Assembly (NCBI GenBank): GCA_029821875.1
Contig: JALGXW010000006.1
Span: forward strand, 97,085 to 161,084
Direction: 5' to 3'
DNA: 64,000 bases
Source: Candidatus Hebobacterum abditum
GTDB lineage: Bacteria > Armatimonadota > Hebobacteria > Hebobacterales > Hebobacteraceae
Below the pieces are notes generated by a model. The model was not told the origin of the DNA and did no database searches. It saw only the letters and a list, made by a program, of their open reading frames with translations. This document shows, one piece after another, positions 51,649-61,165 of this stretch; position 1 is the stretch's first letter; every line of letters begins with the position of its first letter. The position numbers were made by a program, and so were the translations under genes.

Positions 51649-52494
51649 GTGGAGAGGCGACCGTTAGGCAACACCGGGGAGGAGCTGTCCATCCTCGGCC
51701 TTGGCGGCATAGTTGTGTCAGGGCTGGAGCAGTCCGAGGCGAACAGGATCGTGGCGGAGGCCGTGGACCGCGGCGTCAACTACTTCGATTTTGGCCCCAG
51801 CTACGGCGACGCAGAGGAGCGGCTGGGACCGGCGCTCGAGCCGTATCTGAAGGACGCCTTCCTGGCATGCAAGACTGGAGAACGCGACAGAGCGGGCTCA
51901 TCGAAGGAACTGGAACAGTCGCTGCGCCGTCTGCGCACGGATCATGTCAATGTGTACCAACTGCATGGTCTGATGAATGTCGAGGACGTAGAGAGAGTGT
52001 TTGGGCCAGGAGGAGCGATGGAGACGTTCGAGGCAGCGAAGCGGGATGGCAAGGCCCGCTTCCTAGGCTTCAGCGCTCACTCCGAGGAGGCGGCGGTGGC
52101 CGCCCTGGAGCGTTACCCGTTCGACTCCATTCTTTTCCCCATCAACTTCGTGTGCTGGCTCAAGGGCTGGGGACCACGGATCATGGAGGCGGCGGAGAAG
52201 CGCGGTGCCGGGAGGCTTGCGCTGAAGGCCGTCGCTCGCACCTTCTGGCCGGAAGATGGGCGCAAGTACGACAAATGTTGGTATGAGCCGTACGAGGATC
52301 CGGAGAAAGCGGCGCTTGCGTTTCGCTGGACGCTGTCCCAGGAGGTGACGGCGGCCGTGTCCCCGGGCCATGACGGCCTCTTCCCGATGATGCTCGACCT
52401 GGCCGAGAACTTCCGGCCCATCACACCGGACGAAGAGAAGCAACTCCGGAAGATGGCCGAGCCGCTGACGCCGATATTCCCGCAGGACGACTAG
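51649..52494 (+). CDS. Aldo/keto reductase
   Basis: 281 residues, NAD(P)H-dependent (beta/alpha)8-barrel reductase. The catalytic tetrad is visible: D47 and Y52 (YFDFGPSYG), K75 (FLACKTGERD), H106 (VYQLHG). It looks like the YdjG/predicted-oxidoreductase branch frequent in sugar-degrading bacteria. AGGAGGTG seven bases before GTG 51649 sets the start. Between the MttB-like and GH106-like genes on the same strand; probably acts on a sugar or sugar-derived ketone. Confidence 0.9.
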   Translation: MERRPLGNTGEELSILGLGGIVVSGLEQSEANRIVAEAVDRGVNYFDFGPSYGDAEERLGPALEPYLKDAFLACKTGERDRAGSSKELEQSLRRLRTDHVNVYQLHGLMNVEDVERVFGPGGAMETFEAAKRDGKARFLGFSAHSEEAAVAALERYPFDSILFPINFVCWLKGWGPRIMEAAEKRGAGRLALKAVARTFWPEDGRKYDKCWYEPYEDPEKAALAFRWTLSQEVTAAVSPGHDGLFPMMLDLAENFRPITPDEEKQLRKMAEPLTPIFPQDD

Positions 52495-52523
52495 CCCGCG
52501 TCGTCTGAAGTGAGAGCAGAGGC

Positions 52524-52550
52524 CGCGGGGCGGGCCAGGCCCGCCCCGCG
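52524..52550 (+). terminator. Perfect 12-bp GC hairpin after the aldo/keto reductase gene
   Basis: CGCGGGGCGGGC and its exact complement around CAG, 30 bases past the stop. Very stable, no T-run. Probably separates the aldo/keto reductase from the hydrolase gene. Confidence 0.55.
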
Positions 52551-52633
52551 ACGCGTTACAGAGGGGCGCTTCTCGTCGAGGCGAATAGCAGGCGAGGCGA
52601 GACCACTCCAACACATCCATCGGAGGGATTCCT

Positions 52634-55600
52634 GTGACCGACCGCGAACTGAAGCAGCAGTTCCGACGCCCGACCAGCGAGTGGCGGGGCGTGCCCTTCT
52701 GGTCCTGGAACGACGATCTCGATCCGAAGCAGATCCGCTGGCAGATTCGCGAGATGAAGCGCGCCGGGCTCGGCGGGTTCTTCATGCACAACCGCATTGG
52801 CCTGGTGACTCCCTACATGGGCGAGCGGTGGATGGAGTGCATTGCGGCTGCGATCGATGAAGCGAAGAGGCAAGCGATGGACGCCTGGCTCTACGATGAG
52901 GACCGCTGGCCCAGCGGCTACGGCGGCGGGCAGGTCCCCGCCCGCGATCCGAATTTCGGGATGAAACTCCTCGAACTCAGCTCAGGCGGGAAGGGCGGCC
53001 GCCGCTTCGCCGTGCAGAGGGACGACGCCGGGCAGATCGCCTCCTACCGAAGGTTGAGGAAGGGACAGCGACCCCGGAAGGGCGAGGAGCTACAGCGTTT
53101 CGAAGTGTGCCCGCCGGCCCCGTCCCGGTGGTTCAACGACGGACCGTACTCGGACAACATGAACCCCGATGCGGTGAAGACGTTCATCGAGATCTGCTAT
53201 GAGCCGTACCGGAGGCAGTTCAGAGCCGAGTTCGGCAAGGCGATTCCCGGCATCTTCACCGATGAGCCGAACATCTTCAGCGCCCACAACGTCGGACCCG
53301 GCCAGCGGGTGCCTTGGACCGGGCGGCTGCCCGGGGAGTTCCGACGGCGGCGCGGCTACGACCTCATGCGCCGGCTGCCGGAACTCTTCTCGGGACATCG
53401 CGGCTTCGCCAAGACGCGACACGACTTCTGGCGCACCGTGACGGAGCTCTTCGCGGAGGCCTACTGCAAGCAGCTCGGACAGTGGTGCGCGAGGAACGGA
53501 CTGGAGCTCACGGGCCATATGCTCTGTGAGCAGGAGTTCGAGAATGAGATCCCCGTCGGCGGCGCGACCATGCCAAGCCTCCGCTACATGCAGCGGCCCG
53601 GTATCGACATTCTGACCGAGCAGACCCGCGAGACGCTCACCTGCAAGCAGGCCTCCAGTGTGGCCCACCAGCTCGGCCGTACGCGCACCCTCAGCGAAAC
53701 CTACGGCACCTCCGGCTGGCACTTCACCTTCGAGGCACAGAAGTGGTCCGGCGACTGGCAGACGGTCCTGGGGATCAACACCCGCTGCCAACACCTCACG
53801 CCCTATTCGATCCGCGGCATGCGAAAGCGCGACTACCCGCCGACCTTCTCCTGGCATGAGCCCTGGTGGAAGTACTTCCGGGTCGCCGAGGACTACTTCG
53901 CACGCACCTGCGTCTTCACGTCCATCGGCGACCCGGTGCGGGAGGTGTTGCTGCTGCACAACATCTCGACCGCCTGGGCGGGGGCTCCCGAACCAGGCGC
54001 CCGCAGGAGCCACAGCGATCATCTCAACCAAGTCGCGGAAGACCTGCTGGCCCTGCATTACGACTTCGACCTCGGAGACGAGCTCATCATGGCCGACCTT
54101 GGCAAGGTGGCGGGGCGCCGGCTCGTCGTCGGGGCCGCAGCCTACAAGCTGGTGGTCATCCCGGAGTGCGACACGATCCTCGCCTCCACCGCGAAGCTGC
54201 TCCGGCTATTCCTGGAGGCCGGCGGCACCGTGATCGCCATGCGGCACCGGCCGAGCCAGATCGAGGGCCGAGTTGCGCCCGAACTCGACAACGTCTTCTC
54301 CCACCAGAACGTGACTCTCATCAGCCCGACCCGGGCTGAACTGGAGGACGCGCTGCGCGCCCTGCTCGATCGCCGCGTGTCCGTCGTCGGCCTCGGCGGC
54401 CGACAGCAGTCCGCAGTCATCTACCACGAGCGCCGCCACCGGGGCCGAAGCTACGTCATGCTCGCCAATCGGGACCGGGAGGCCGAGCAGGAGCTCACCG
54501 TGGCGCTGGCCGGCGAGGGGCGCGTCGAGCAGTGGGACCTCGAGACAGGACGGGCGAGCGCCCTACCCGCCCGCGCGGCAGAGGGAAGGACCGTCGTCTC
54601 GCTGGCCCTGCCCCCGAGCGGCTCGGCCGCGCTGGTGCTCGATCCGAAGAGGCGGCCGGCGCGCCTCAGCGACTCGAAGCCGGAACTCCTGAGGGAGGTC
54701 GTTCTCAAGAACGAGTGGCGGCCGCGGCGCTCGCTCGAGAACAGCCTGATCTTGGATCAGTGTCAGTGGCGGTTCGCGGGTCGGCAGTGGTCGGAGGCGA
54801 TGCCCATCTTCCTCGCTCAGAAGCAGATTCGCGAGAGGATGGGACTGGAGGACATCTCGACGCCGGACGTACCGCAGCCGTGGGTGCGGTACGCGAAGCC
54901 GAGCCGGGTCGCGCCGCGCCGCGTCGACCTCCGCTTCGGCTTCCGCATGAAGCAGCTTCCGGCAGATGGGATCGACCTAGTGGTGGAGTCGTCGGAGCTG
55001 TTCGATGTCGAAGTGAACGGCAAGCCTGTCGCCGCGCGCAAGCGAGGGTGGTGGCTGGACAAGAGCATGGATCGCGTGCCACTGGAACACGTGCGCCGAG
55101 GAGAGAACGAGCTCGGGCTGCGTTGTGAGTACCGCGACGCGCCCGAATACGAGCTCGAGGAGTGCTACCTCATCGGCGACTTCGGCGTCGAGCGGGCGAC
55201 AGATGCCATCGTCGCCGAGCCCGGCAGCATCCGGGCCGGCGACTGGTGCGATCAGGGCTACCCCTACTACGCGGGGAACCTCCTCTACGGCCAGGATGTG
55301 AACGTGCGCCTCGGCAAGAGCCAGCGCGCGGTGCTGAGGATCGGCCCCCACTTCGGCGCCTGCATCGCCGTCCACGTCAACGGCACACTCGCGGGAGTGA
55401 GGGGGTGGCCTCCCTATGAGGTGGATGTCACCTCGAAGCTGAAGTCCGGGCGAAACCGAATCGAGATCGAAATCTGCGGCAGCCCGCGGAATCTGCTCGG
55501 CCCGAGCCACCACCCGGAGAAGCGGCCGAGCTGGACTGGCCCTTACGACTTCATCCGGCTGGACGAGTGGGTGGCCGAGCGCAATCTCGTCCCCTACGGT

Positions 55601-55636
55601 CTGTTCGGCGACGCTACGCTCGCGATACTCGGCTAG
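52634..55636 (+). CDS. GH106-like glycoside hydrolase (probable alpha-L-rhamnosidase family)
   Basis: 1000 residues, no signal peptide, so cytoplasmic. The N-terminal TIM barrel has GVPFWSWNDDLDPKQIRWQI, GLGGFFMHNRIGLVTPYMGE, AWLYDEDRWPSGYGGG, IPGIFTDEPNIFSAHN and LGINTRCQHLTPYSIRGMRK, which match what I know of GH106 and its uncharacterised relatives. The C-terminal ~250 residues contain GH2-like beta-sandwich segments (FDVEVNGKPVAARKRGWWLD, GACIAVHVNGTLAG). It would release terminal rhamnose or a related sugar from imported oligosaccharide. GGAGGG precedes GTG 52634. Substrate inferred from the family only. Confidence 0.8.
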   Translation: MTDRELKQQFRRPTSEWRGVPFWSWNDDLDPKQIRWQIREMKRAGLGGFFMHNRIGLVTPYMGERWMECIAAAIDEAKRQAMDAWLYDEDRWPSGYGGGQVPARDPNFGMKLLELSSGGKGGRRFAVQRDDAGQIASYRRLRKGQRPRKGEELQRFEVCPPAPSRWFNDGPYSDNMNPDAVKTFIEICYEPYRRQFRAEFGKAIPGIFTDEPNIFSAHNVGPGQRVPWTGRLPGEFRRRRGYDLMRRLPELFSGHRGFAKTRHDFWRTVTELFAEAYCKQLGQWCARNGLELTGHMLCEQEFENEIPVGGATMPSLRYMQRPGIDILTEQTRETLTCKQASSVAHQLGRTRTLSETYGTSGWHFTFEAQKWSGDWQTVLGINTRCQHLTPYSIRGMRKRDYPPTFSWHEPWWKYFRVAEDYFARTCVFTSIGDPVREVLLLHNISTAWAGAPEPGARRSHSDHLNQVAEDLLALHYDFDLGDELIMADLGKVAGRRLVVGAAAYKLVVIPECDTILASTAKLLRLFLEAGGTVIAMRHRPSQIEGRVAPELDNVFSHQNVTLISPTRAELEDALRALLDRRVSVVGLGGRQQSAVIYHERRHRGRSYVMLANRDREAEQELTVALAGEGRVEQWDLETGRASALPARAAEGRTVVSLALPPSGSAALVLDPKRRPARLSDSKPELLREVVLKNEWRPRRSLENSLILDQCQWRFAGRQWSEAMPIFLAQKQIRERMGLEDISTPDVPQPWVRYAKPSRVAPRRVDLRFGFRMKQLPADGIDLVVESSELFDVEVNGKPVAARKRGWWLDKSMDRVPLEHVRRGENELGLRCEYRDAPEYELEECYLIGDFGVERATDAIVAEPGSIRAGDWCDQGYPYYAGNLLYGQDVNVRLGKSQRAVLRIGPHFGACIAVHVNGTLAGVRGWPPYEVDVTSKLKSGRNRIEIEICGSPRNLLGPSHHPEKRPSWTGPYDFIRLDEWVAERNLVPYGLFGDATLAILG

Positions 55637-55655
55637 CTGTGAGCCAGCTGCTGGC

Positions 55656-56261
55656 CTAGGAGGCCAGTTTCGCGGCCACCTCTGCCACCCGCTTACCGAG
55701 GGCGCGGCAGATTGCGGCCTCCTCATCAGTTATCGGAGCCGTCGGCGGGTGACCTGAGACGTGACTGGGCCCGTAGGGCGTTCCGCCGGATCGAGTGGTG
55801 AGCAGTTCCTGCACGCTGTAGGGCATGCCGACGATTATCATGCCATGGTGGATGAAGGTGAGCATGTTGGCGACGAGAGTCGTCTCCTGCCCGCCGTGCA
55901 TGCTCGCCGTCGAGCAGAAGGTGCCGACCGGCTTGTCGATGAGCTTCCCCTCCATCCAGAGGGAGCCGGTCTGATCCCAGAAGTTGCTCATTTGGGAAGC
56001 CATGTTCCCGAAGCGGGTGGGTGTGCCCACGATGATGCCGTCATAGTCGGCCAGCTCCTCGGGCTCGGCGACCGGTACCCCCGCTTGCTCTTGCTTCGCT
56101 TTGCGTACTGCCTCGTCTCCCTCAATCACCTCCTCCGGCATCAGCTCCGGGACGGTCTTGATGTCCACATCTGCGCCCGCCTCCGTGACTCCCTCCGCCA
56201 CCAGTTGGGCCATTCGATACACGTTTCCGGTCATGCTGTAGTAGAGCACGAGAATCTTCAC
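55656..56261 (-). CDS. wrbA: NAD(P)H:quinone oxidoreductase WrbA
   Basis: 201 residues, flavodoxin-like. The FMN phosphate loop is YSMTGNVYRMAQLVAEGV; GTPTRFGNMASQMSNFWDQT and TASMHGGQETTL are typical of WrbA, a two-electron quinone reductase. GTG 56261 has AAGGAGGGG just upstream. The 3' end lies 19 bases from the stop of the convergent hydrolase gene. Confidence 0.95.
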   Translation of the reverse strand: MKILVLYYSMTGNVYRMAQLVAEGVTEAGADVDIKTVPELMPEEVIEGDEAVRKAKQEQAGVPVAEPEELADYDGIIVGTPTRFGNMASQMSNFWDQTGSLWMEGKLIDKPVGTFCSTASMHGGQETTLVANMLTFIHHGMIIVGMPYSVQELLTTRSGGTPYGPSHVSGHPPTAPITDEEAAICRALGKRVAEVAAKLAS

Positions 56262-56391
56262 CTTGCCCCTCCTTCCAGCAGGTTCTTCATAGGGCAGAAC
56301 TTCTGTTGCGAACGCCCGAACCTTGTCCCCAACGGGCCCGGCTTGTTCGCCGAATGCACAAGCCGGAGCGCCTTTCGCCGGCCACAGGAAA

Positions 56392-56416
56392 GGCGCGGGG
56401 CCGGAGGTCCCGCGCC
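56392..56416 (-). terminator. Hairpin after thrS
   Basis: GGCGCGGG paired with CCCGCGCC, nine-base loop, 27 bases past the thrS stop. Weak T content after the stem. Confidence 0.5.
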
Positions 56417-56442
56417 TCCCGTGCTTGAGTTGCGTCTCGGCA

Positions 56443-58365
56443 CTAGCTGCCGGAGCTCGGCGGCAGCAGCTCGGGTGTCAGCTTCTCGACAAAGTCGGCC
56501 AGAGCGCTCGGCCCCAGGTCGCCCTCGCCGCGCTGCCGGACCGAGACGGTGCCGGCCTCTTGCTCCCGGTCGCCGACGATCAGCAAGTAGGGAATCTTCT
56601 GCGTCTCCCCATCGCGGATCTTGGCGCCCGTGGTGGCCTTGCGGTCATCCACTTCGACGCGAGTGTCCGTCTCTCGCAGCCGGGCCGCCACCTGCTCTGC
56701 ATACTCGTGGTGCCGGTCTGCGATGGGGAGCACTCGCACCTGGACGGGTGCCAGCCATACTGGGAACGCGCCTCCCGTGTGCTCGACGTATCCGCCGAAG
56801 AAGCGCTCCAGCGACCCTAGCAGCGCTCGGTGGACCATCAGCGGCGTGTGCCGCTGACCGTCGGCGCCGACGTATTCCATGTTGAAGCGGCTAGTGAGGT
56901 TGAAGTCGAACTGGATGGTCGGCCCCTGCCACAGCCGGCCCATCGCATCGCGGAGCTTGATGTCGATCTTCGGACCGTAGAAGACCGCCTCCCCTGGCTC
57001 TCGTTTATACTGGAGACCGCGGCTGTCGAGCGCCTCCTTCAAGGACCTCTCGCCGATATCCCATTCCTCGTCCGATCCCATGTACTTGTCGTGATCCTCG
57101 TCGCTACGGACGCTGAGGGCTATCTCCATGTCCTCGTATCCGAAGGCGTGCATGAGGAAGAGCGCGAAGTCGAGGGCCTTCTTCACCTCATCGCCGATCT
57201 GCTCTGGCGTGCAGATGACGTGTCCATCGTCCTGGGTGAAGCCCCGCACTCGAATGAGGCCATGGAGGACGCCAGATCGCTCGTAGCGGTAGACCGTGCC
57301 GAGCTCTGCATAGCGAATCGGCAGCTCTCGATAGCTGCGCACCTGGCTCTTGTAGATGAGGACGTGGAAGGGGCAGTTCATCGGCTTGATGCGGTACTCG
57401 TCCTCGTCGATCATCATCGGTCCGTACATGCCGTCGCGATAGAAGCTGAGGTGTCCGCTCGTCTCCCAGAGATGTGCCCGCGCAATGTGGGGGCCGAAGA
57501 CGAGTTCGTAGCCGCGCTTGAAGTGCTCCTTGCGCCAGAAATCCTCAATGAGCTGGCGCATCAGCGCGCCCTTCGGATGCCACAGGACGAGGCCCCCGCC
57601 GAGCTGCTCGGGTATCGAGAACAGATCCAGATCGCGGCCAAGTCGCCGGTGGTCGCGCCGCTCGGCCTCCTCCCGCAGGCGCAGGAACTCGTCGAGCTGC
57701 TCCTGGGAGGGAAAGGCCGTGCCGTAGATGCGCTGGAGCATCGGGTTGCGCTCATCGCCCCGCCAGTAGGCGCCGGCAACGCTCAGCAGCTTGAAGGCTC
57801 TCACACGGCCGGTCGAGGGAAGGTGCGGGCCGCGGCAGAGATCGGCGAACTCCCCCTGCGAATAGACGGTGACCTCGCCCTCCGGCATCTCCTCCAGCAG
57901 CTCGACTTTGTACTTCTCGCCCCGCTTCCGGAAGAACTCGATCGCCTCTTCCCGAGACATCTCCCGCCGCTCGAGCGCATGGTCGGCGGAGATGATCTCG
58001 GCCATCCGCTTCTCGATCTTCTCGATGTCCTCCGGACCGAAAGTCATCTCGGTGTCGAAGTCGTAGTAGAACCCCTCCTCTATAGCCGGCCCGATGGCCA
58101 GAGCGGTGCCCGGGTACAGCTCCTTGACGGCATCGGCCATCACGTGAGAGGTGGTGTGCCGATAGACCTCGCGGCCGGCCTCATCCTCGAAGGTGAGGAT
58201 CTCGAGGCGATTCGTCTCGGGCAGCCGAGCCGTCAGATCCAGCAGTTGCCCATCCGTGCGGGCGGCCACGGCCTCTTCTGCAAGCTCGGAGTCGGTGCGC
58301 TGGAGCCATTCGAGTATGCTCTGCGCGCCTCGGCCTTCGGCCTTCACCTCGATCATACGTGACAT
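56443..58365 (-). CDS. thrS: Threonyl-tRNA synthetase
   Basis: 640 residues, the normal length. N-terminal TGS domain, then the editing domain (HTTSHVMADAVKELYPGTAL, about 65-200), the class II catalytic core with zinc-site Cys in MNCPFHVLIYK, RVRGFTQDDGHVIC (motif 2) and the C-terminal anticodon-binding domain (VLPIADRHHEYAEQVAARLR). GAGGAGGG eight bases before ATG 58365 fixes the start, although the frame opens at 58494. A tRNA-Val gene lies upstream in the same direction. No T-box leader is seen. Confidence 0.97.
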   Translation of the reverse strand: MSRMIEVKAEGRGAQSILEWLQRTDSELAEEAVAARTDGQLLDLTARLPETNRLEILTFEDEAGREVYRHTTSHVMADAVKELYPGTALAIGPAIEEGFYYDFDTEMTFGPEDIEKIEKRMAEIISADHALERREMSREEAIEFFRKRGEKYKVELLEEMPEGEVTVYSQGEFADLCRGPHLPSTGRVRAFKLLSVAGAYWRGDERNPMLQRIYGTAFPSQEQLDEFLRLREEAERRDHRRLGRDLDLFSIPEQLGGGLVLWHPKGALMRQLIEDFWRKEHFKRGYELVFGPHIARAHLWETSGHLSFYRDGMYGPMMIDEDEYRIKPMNCPFHVLIYKSQVRSYRELPIRYAELGTVYRYERSGVLHGLIRVRGFTQDDGHVICTPEQIGDEVKKALDFALFLMHAFGYEDMEIALSVRSDEDHDKYMGSDEEWDIGERSLKEALDSRGLQYKREPGEAVFYGPKIDIKLRDAMGRLWQGPTIQFDFNLTSRFNMEYVGADGQRHTPLMVHRALLGSLERFFGGYVEHTGGAFPVWLAPVQVRVLPIADRHHEYAEQVAARLRETDTRVEVDDRKATTGAKIRDGETQKIPYLLIVGDREQEAGTVSVRQRGEGDLGPSALADFVEKLTPELLPPSSGS

Positions 58366-58392
58366 CTGGATAGCCCTCCTCAGAAATGTCAG

Positions 58393-58421
58393 CGCCTCCC
58401 GGCGAAGTTTGCCGGGAGGCG
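58393..58421 (-). terminator. Hairpin between tRNA-Val and thrS
   Basis: An 11-bp perfect stem (CGCCTCCCGGC with GCCGGGAGGCG) and 7-base loop, 28 bases upstream of the thrS start. It could end tRNA transcripts, mark a processing site, or weaken thrS expression. On the minus strand CTGACATTTCTG follows, so no strong T-run. Confidence 0.5.
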
Positions 58422-58511
58422 GTAGACGTGCGCGGGCACTCCCGGAGCGGGGGTCAGGTAGTGCCCGTCGTGATTGTGTTGAAGCCGACTGCAATCATCA
58501 CTCGCCACAGA

Positions 58512-58588
58512 TGGTGGGCGGTACTGGACTTGAACCAGTGACCTCTTGCATGTCAAGCAAGCACTCTAACCAACTGAGCTAACCGCCC
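58512..58588 (-). tRNA. tRNA-Val (anticodon GAC), CCA encoded
   Basis: Reverse strand folds as a full cloverleaf: acceptor GGGCGGT/ACCGCCC, D arm GCTCAGTTGGTTAGAGT, anticodon arm CTTGC-TTGACAT-GCAAG with GAC, T arm ACTGG-TTCAAGT-CCAGT, discriminator A and encoded CCA. 77 bases. Reads GUC and GUU valine codons. Confidence 0.96.
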
Positions 58589-58598
58589 GAGTAGGCGG

Positions 58599-58627
58599 AT
58601 TATAGCAGTACTCAGGAGACCTGTAAA
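58599..58627 (-). promoter_or_regulatory. Promoter of tRNA-Val (and probably thrS)
   Basis: On the minus strand TTTACA (58622-58627), a 17-base spacer, and a perfect TATAAT (58599-58604). Transcription would begin about four bases before the mature tRNA 5' end. Confidence 0.85.
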
Positions 58628-58727
58628 TACGCGCTGGTTCGGGGCGCGGCGTGGACATGCACTTGCAGGGCAGCCAAACAGTAGCGCAGAAGCACGGGGC
58701 ATCCCATTCATCGCAAGGATGTCCTTG

Positions 58728-61046
58728 ATGGATTTCGGCCACTTCTCGGACGACGGCAGGGAGTATGTCATTACGCGGTTGCCGACCCCGCGAGCCTGGG
58801 AGAACTACATCAGCAACGACGAGTACGGGCTTCGCGTCGAAGAGACGGGGGCCGGGTACAGCGTTTTGCCCACAGCTCCCGGATGCCGGATCACGTACTC
58901 AGCCCCCGGCGAGCCCTTCAGCAAGGTCTTCTACGCGCGCGACCACGACTCGGGCCGCCACTGGAGCCTGACCTGGCAGCCGGTGGGTGGCGATTGCGAC
59001 CCCTTCCGATGCCGCCACGGCCTCGGATACACGACGTTCGACATGGCGCTTGGCGGCGTCGAGTCACAGTTGCGCGTGTTCGTGCCGCTGCAGGACCCGG
59101 TCGAGATATGGACCGCTGTGCTGCGCAACACATCCTCGCGGCCGCGCCGACTCACGCTCTTCCCTTACTTCGAGTGGTACCTCGCCCCATACATGGAGCC
59201 CTGGGACAACGACCGGAACTACCTCCAGGCCCACTGGTCGGGAGCCGAGAGCCTTGTCGTCGCAACGCTGGCCGAGCCAGCGAAGCCCGGGAGGTACTAC
59301 CGCGCCTTCGCGGTCGTCGCGCCCAGGCCCGACTCCTTCGACACAGAGCGCGCCGCCTTCATCGGCGATGGTTCACTCTCCGCCCCGGCCGCGGTCATGG
59401 AGGGCGCTTGCCGCAACAGCGACATGCCCGGCGATGGGCGTGCGATCGCAGCCTTCGCGGTGGACCTCGAGCTGGCGCCCGGTGAGGAGAAGACGGTCTG
59501 TGTTCTGGTGGGCTTCGCGGGCGAAGCCGACGAGAGGCACAGGCTCTGTGCCCAGTACCTCGGCGTGGGGAAGGTGGATGACGCCTTTCGGCAGCTTCGC
59601 AGACACTGGGAATCGCTCGAGCGGCAGGTGCACGTCCAGACGCCTCACCCGCGCCTGGACCGGATGGCCAACCTCTGGCTGAAGTGCAACATCCAGCAGC
59701 TCACCCGCGTCATCCGAGAGGGACTGCGCGGCTATCGAGACACGCTGCAGGACTCGATGGGTGTCGTGTCGTTCGACCCGAAGGCCGGCCGTAGGCTCAT
59801 CGCCACGGCCCTGACCTACCAGTGTGCCGATGGTCACGCGATGCGCCAGTTCTCCCACAGCGGATGTCCGCACGACCTCCGGGTCTACAATGACAGCCCC
59901 CTCTGGCTGGTATTCGCTGTCGCCCGCTATCTGAAGGAGACCGGCAATTTCGGGTTCCTCGACGAGAGCCTCCCCTGGTTTCAGACCAGGGAAGAGGCCA
60001 GCGTGTTTGAGCACCTGCGGCGGGCGGTCGAGTGGCTCGACAAGCGTCGCGGCCACCATGGGCTGGTTCGAGTCGACCGCGGCGACTGGTGCGATGCCCT
60101 CGACGAGGTGGGGAAGGAAGGGCAGGGCGTCAGCATCTGGCTCTCCCAGGCCTTCCATCTCGGGCTGCTCGAGTTCGCCGAGATGTGCCGACTCCGCGGC
60201 GATGAGGCATCCGCAGAGGACTGCCGCCGACGCGCAGCCGCACTGCGCGAGAGCGTCGAGCAGCACGCCTGGGATGGCGACTGGTACCTGTGCGCCATCT
60301 CGGACAGCGGCCGCCGACTCGGAGTCAAGGGCGCGGAGGCCATGGAGATCTACCTCAACACCCAGTCGTGGGCAGCCATCGGCAAGGCAGGGAGCGCCGA
60401 GCGGATCGCCCGCGCCTTCGATTGTGCCGACGAGAAGTTGACCAGCGAGTTCGGCCCCCTGCTGCTCGATCCTCCCTTCTACGAATACGATCCAGACGTC
60501 GGCCGTCTCACGGTGCTGCGTCCGGGGTGTGGCGAGAACGGGACGGTCTACGTGCACGCCGCGGTGTTCTACTTCCTGGCCAACCTCGTGGCCCGGCGGC
60601 CGGATCGCGCCATGGCGATCCTCCGGCAGATTGCGCCCATGATGCAGGAGCAGGACCCGGCGGTGACGCAGGCCGCGCCCTACTCCTATGTGAACTCATA
60701 CGTCGGGCCCTGCTACCCCGAGCATGCCGGCCGGTCGCTGACAAACTGGTACACCTCATCGTCATCGTGGACGTTCTTCGCCATCACGGACTGGCTGCTC
60801 GGGGTGAGGCCGGAGTACGAGGGCCTGCTGATCGACCCGTGCCTTCCCAGCGACTGGGATGGCGCGGTCCTGCGCCGAGCGTGGCGGGGGGCAGAGTACG
60901 AGGTCCAGATCACGAAGCCGAAAGGCATCGTTGGCCGAGCGGTCTCCATCAGAGTCGACGGCGGGGAGCACGCACCGGACGCCCCCATTCCGCCGCACAG
61001 CGACGGCCGGAGTCACGTCGTAGAGGTGGATATCCGTGACGCCTAG
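58728..61046 (+). CDS. GH94-type glycoside phosphorylase
   Basis: About 772 residues. GH94 enzymes split beta-linked disaccharides with phosphate, giving a sugar-1-phosphate. The N-terminal beta-sandwich opens DFGHFSDDGREYVITRLPTP; the (alpha/alpha)6 barrel has YRDTLQDSMGVVSFDP, SGCPHDLRVYNDSPLWLV, the catalytic-acid region GDWCDALDEVG (Asp near 456) and GCGENGTVYVHAAVFYF. The substrate cannot be read from sequence; cellobiose, chitobiose, laminaribiose and other phosphorylases share this fold. ATG 58728 has AAGGA eight bases upstream; ATG 58719 is the alternative. With the GH106-like enzyme it points to intracellular oligosaccharide breakdown. Confidence 0.85.
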   Translation: MDFGHFSDDGREYVITRLPTPRAWENYISNDEYGLRVEETGAGYSVLPTAPGCRITYSAPGEPFSKVFYARDHDSGRHWSLTWQPVGGDCDPFRCRHGLGYTTFDMALGGVESQLRVFVPLQDPVEIWTAVLRNTSSRPRRLTLFPYFEWYLAPYMEPWDNDRNYLQAHWSGAESLVVATLAEPAKPGRYYRAFAVVAPRPDSFDTERAAFIGDGSLSAPAAVMEGACRNSDMPGDGRAIAAFAVDLELAPGEEKTVCVLVGFAGEADERHRLCAQYLGVGKVDDAFRQLRRHWESLERQVHVQTPHPRLDRMANLWLKCNIQQLTRVIREGLRGYRDTLQDSMGVVSFDPKAGRRLIATALTYQCADGHAMRQFSHSGCPHDLRVYNDSPLWLVFAVARYLKETGNFGFLDESLPWFQTREEASVFEHLRRAVEWLDKRRGHHGLVRVDRGDWCDALDEVGKEGQGVSIWLSQAFHLGLLEFAEMCRLRGDEASAEDCRRRAAALRESVEQHAWDGDWYLCAISDSGRRLGVKGAEAMEIYLNTQSWAAIGKAGSAERIARAFDCADEKLTSEFGPLLLDPPFYEYDPDVGRLTVLRPGCGENGTVYVHAAVFYFLANLVARRPDRAMAILRQIAPMMQEQDPAVTQAAPYSYVNSYVGPCYPEHAGRSLTNWYTSSSSWTFFAITDWLLGVRPEYEGLLIDPCLPSDWDGAVLRRAWRGAEYEVQITKPKGIVGRAVSIRVDGGEHAPDAPIPPHSDGRSHVVEVDIRDA

Positions 61047-61165
61047 ACAGGGCGTTCGGTGCAGAGGTCTGAGCACGGGAGGCGTCGACGCCGTGCCGGG
61101 CCTCTTGCGTTTCGGCACGAAAGCTGCAAAGATGGAGCACTAACACACAGGAGGATAGTCCACGC

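Noticed and set aside
56830..58362. 510-codon open frame on the plus strand
   Set aside because: Antisense to thrS; no recognisable motif or ribosome binding site.
58366..58511. T-box riboswitch before thrS
   Set aside because: No T-box consensus bulge or specifier-loop arrangement was visible; only one simple hairpin.
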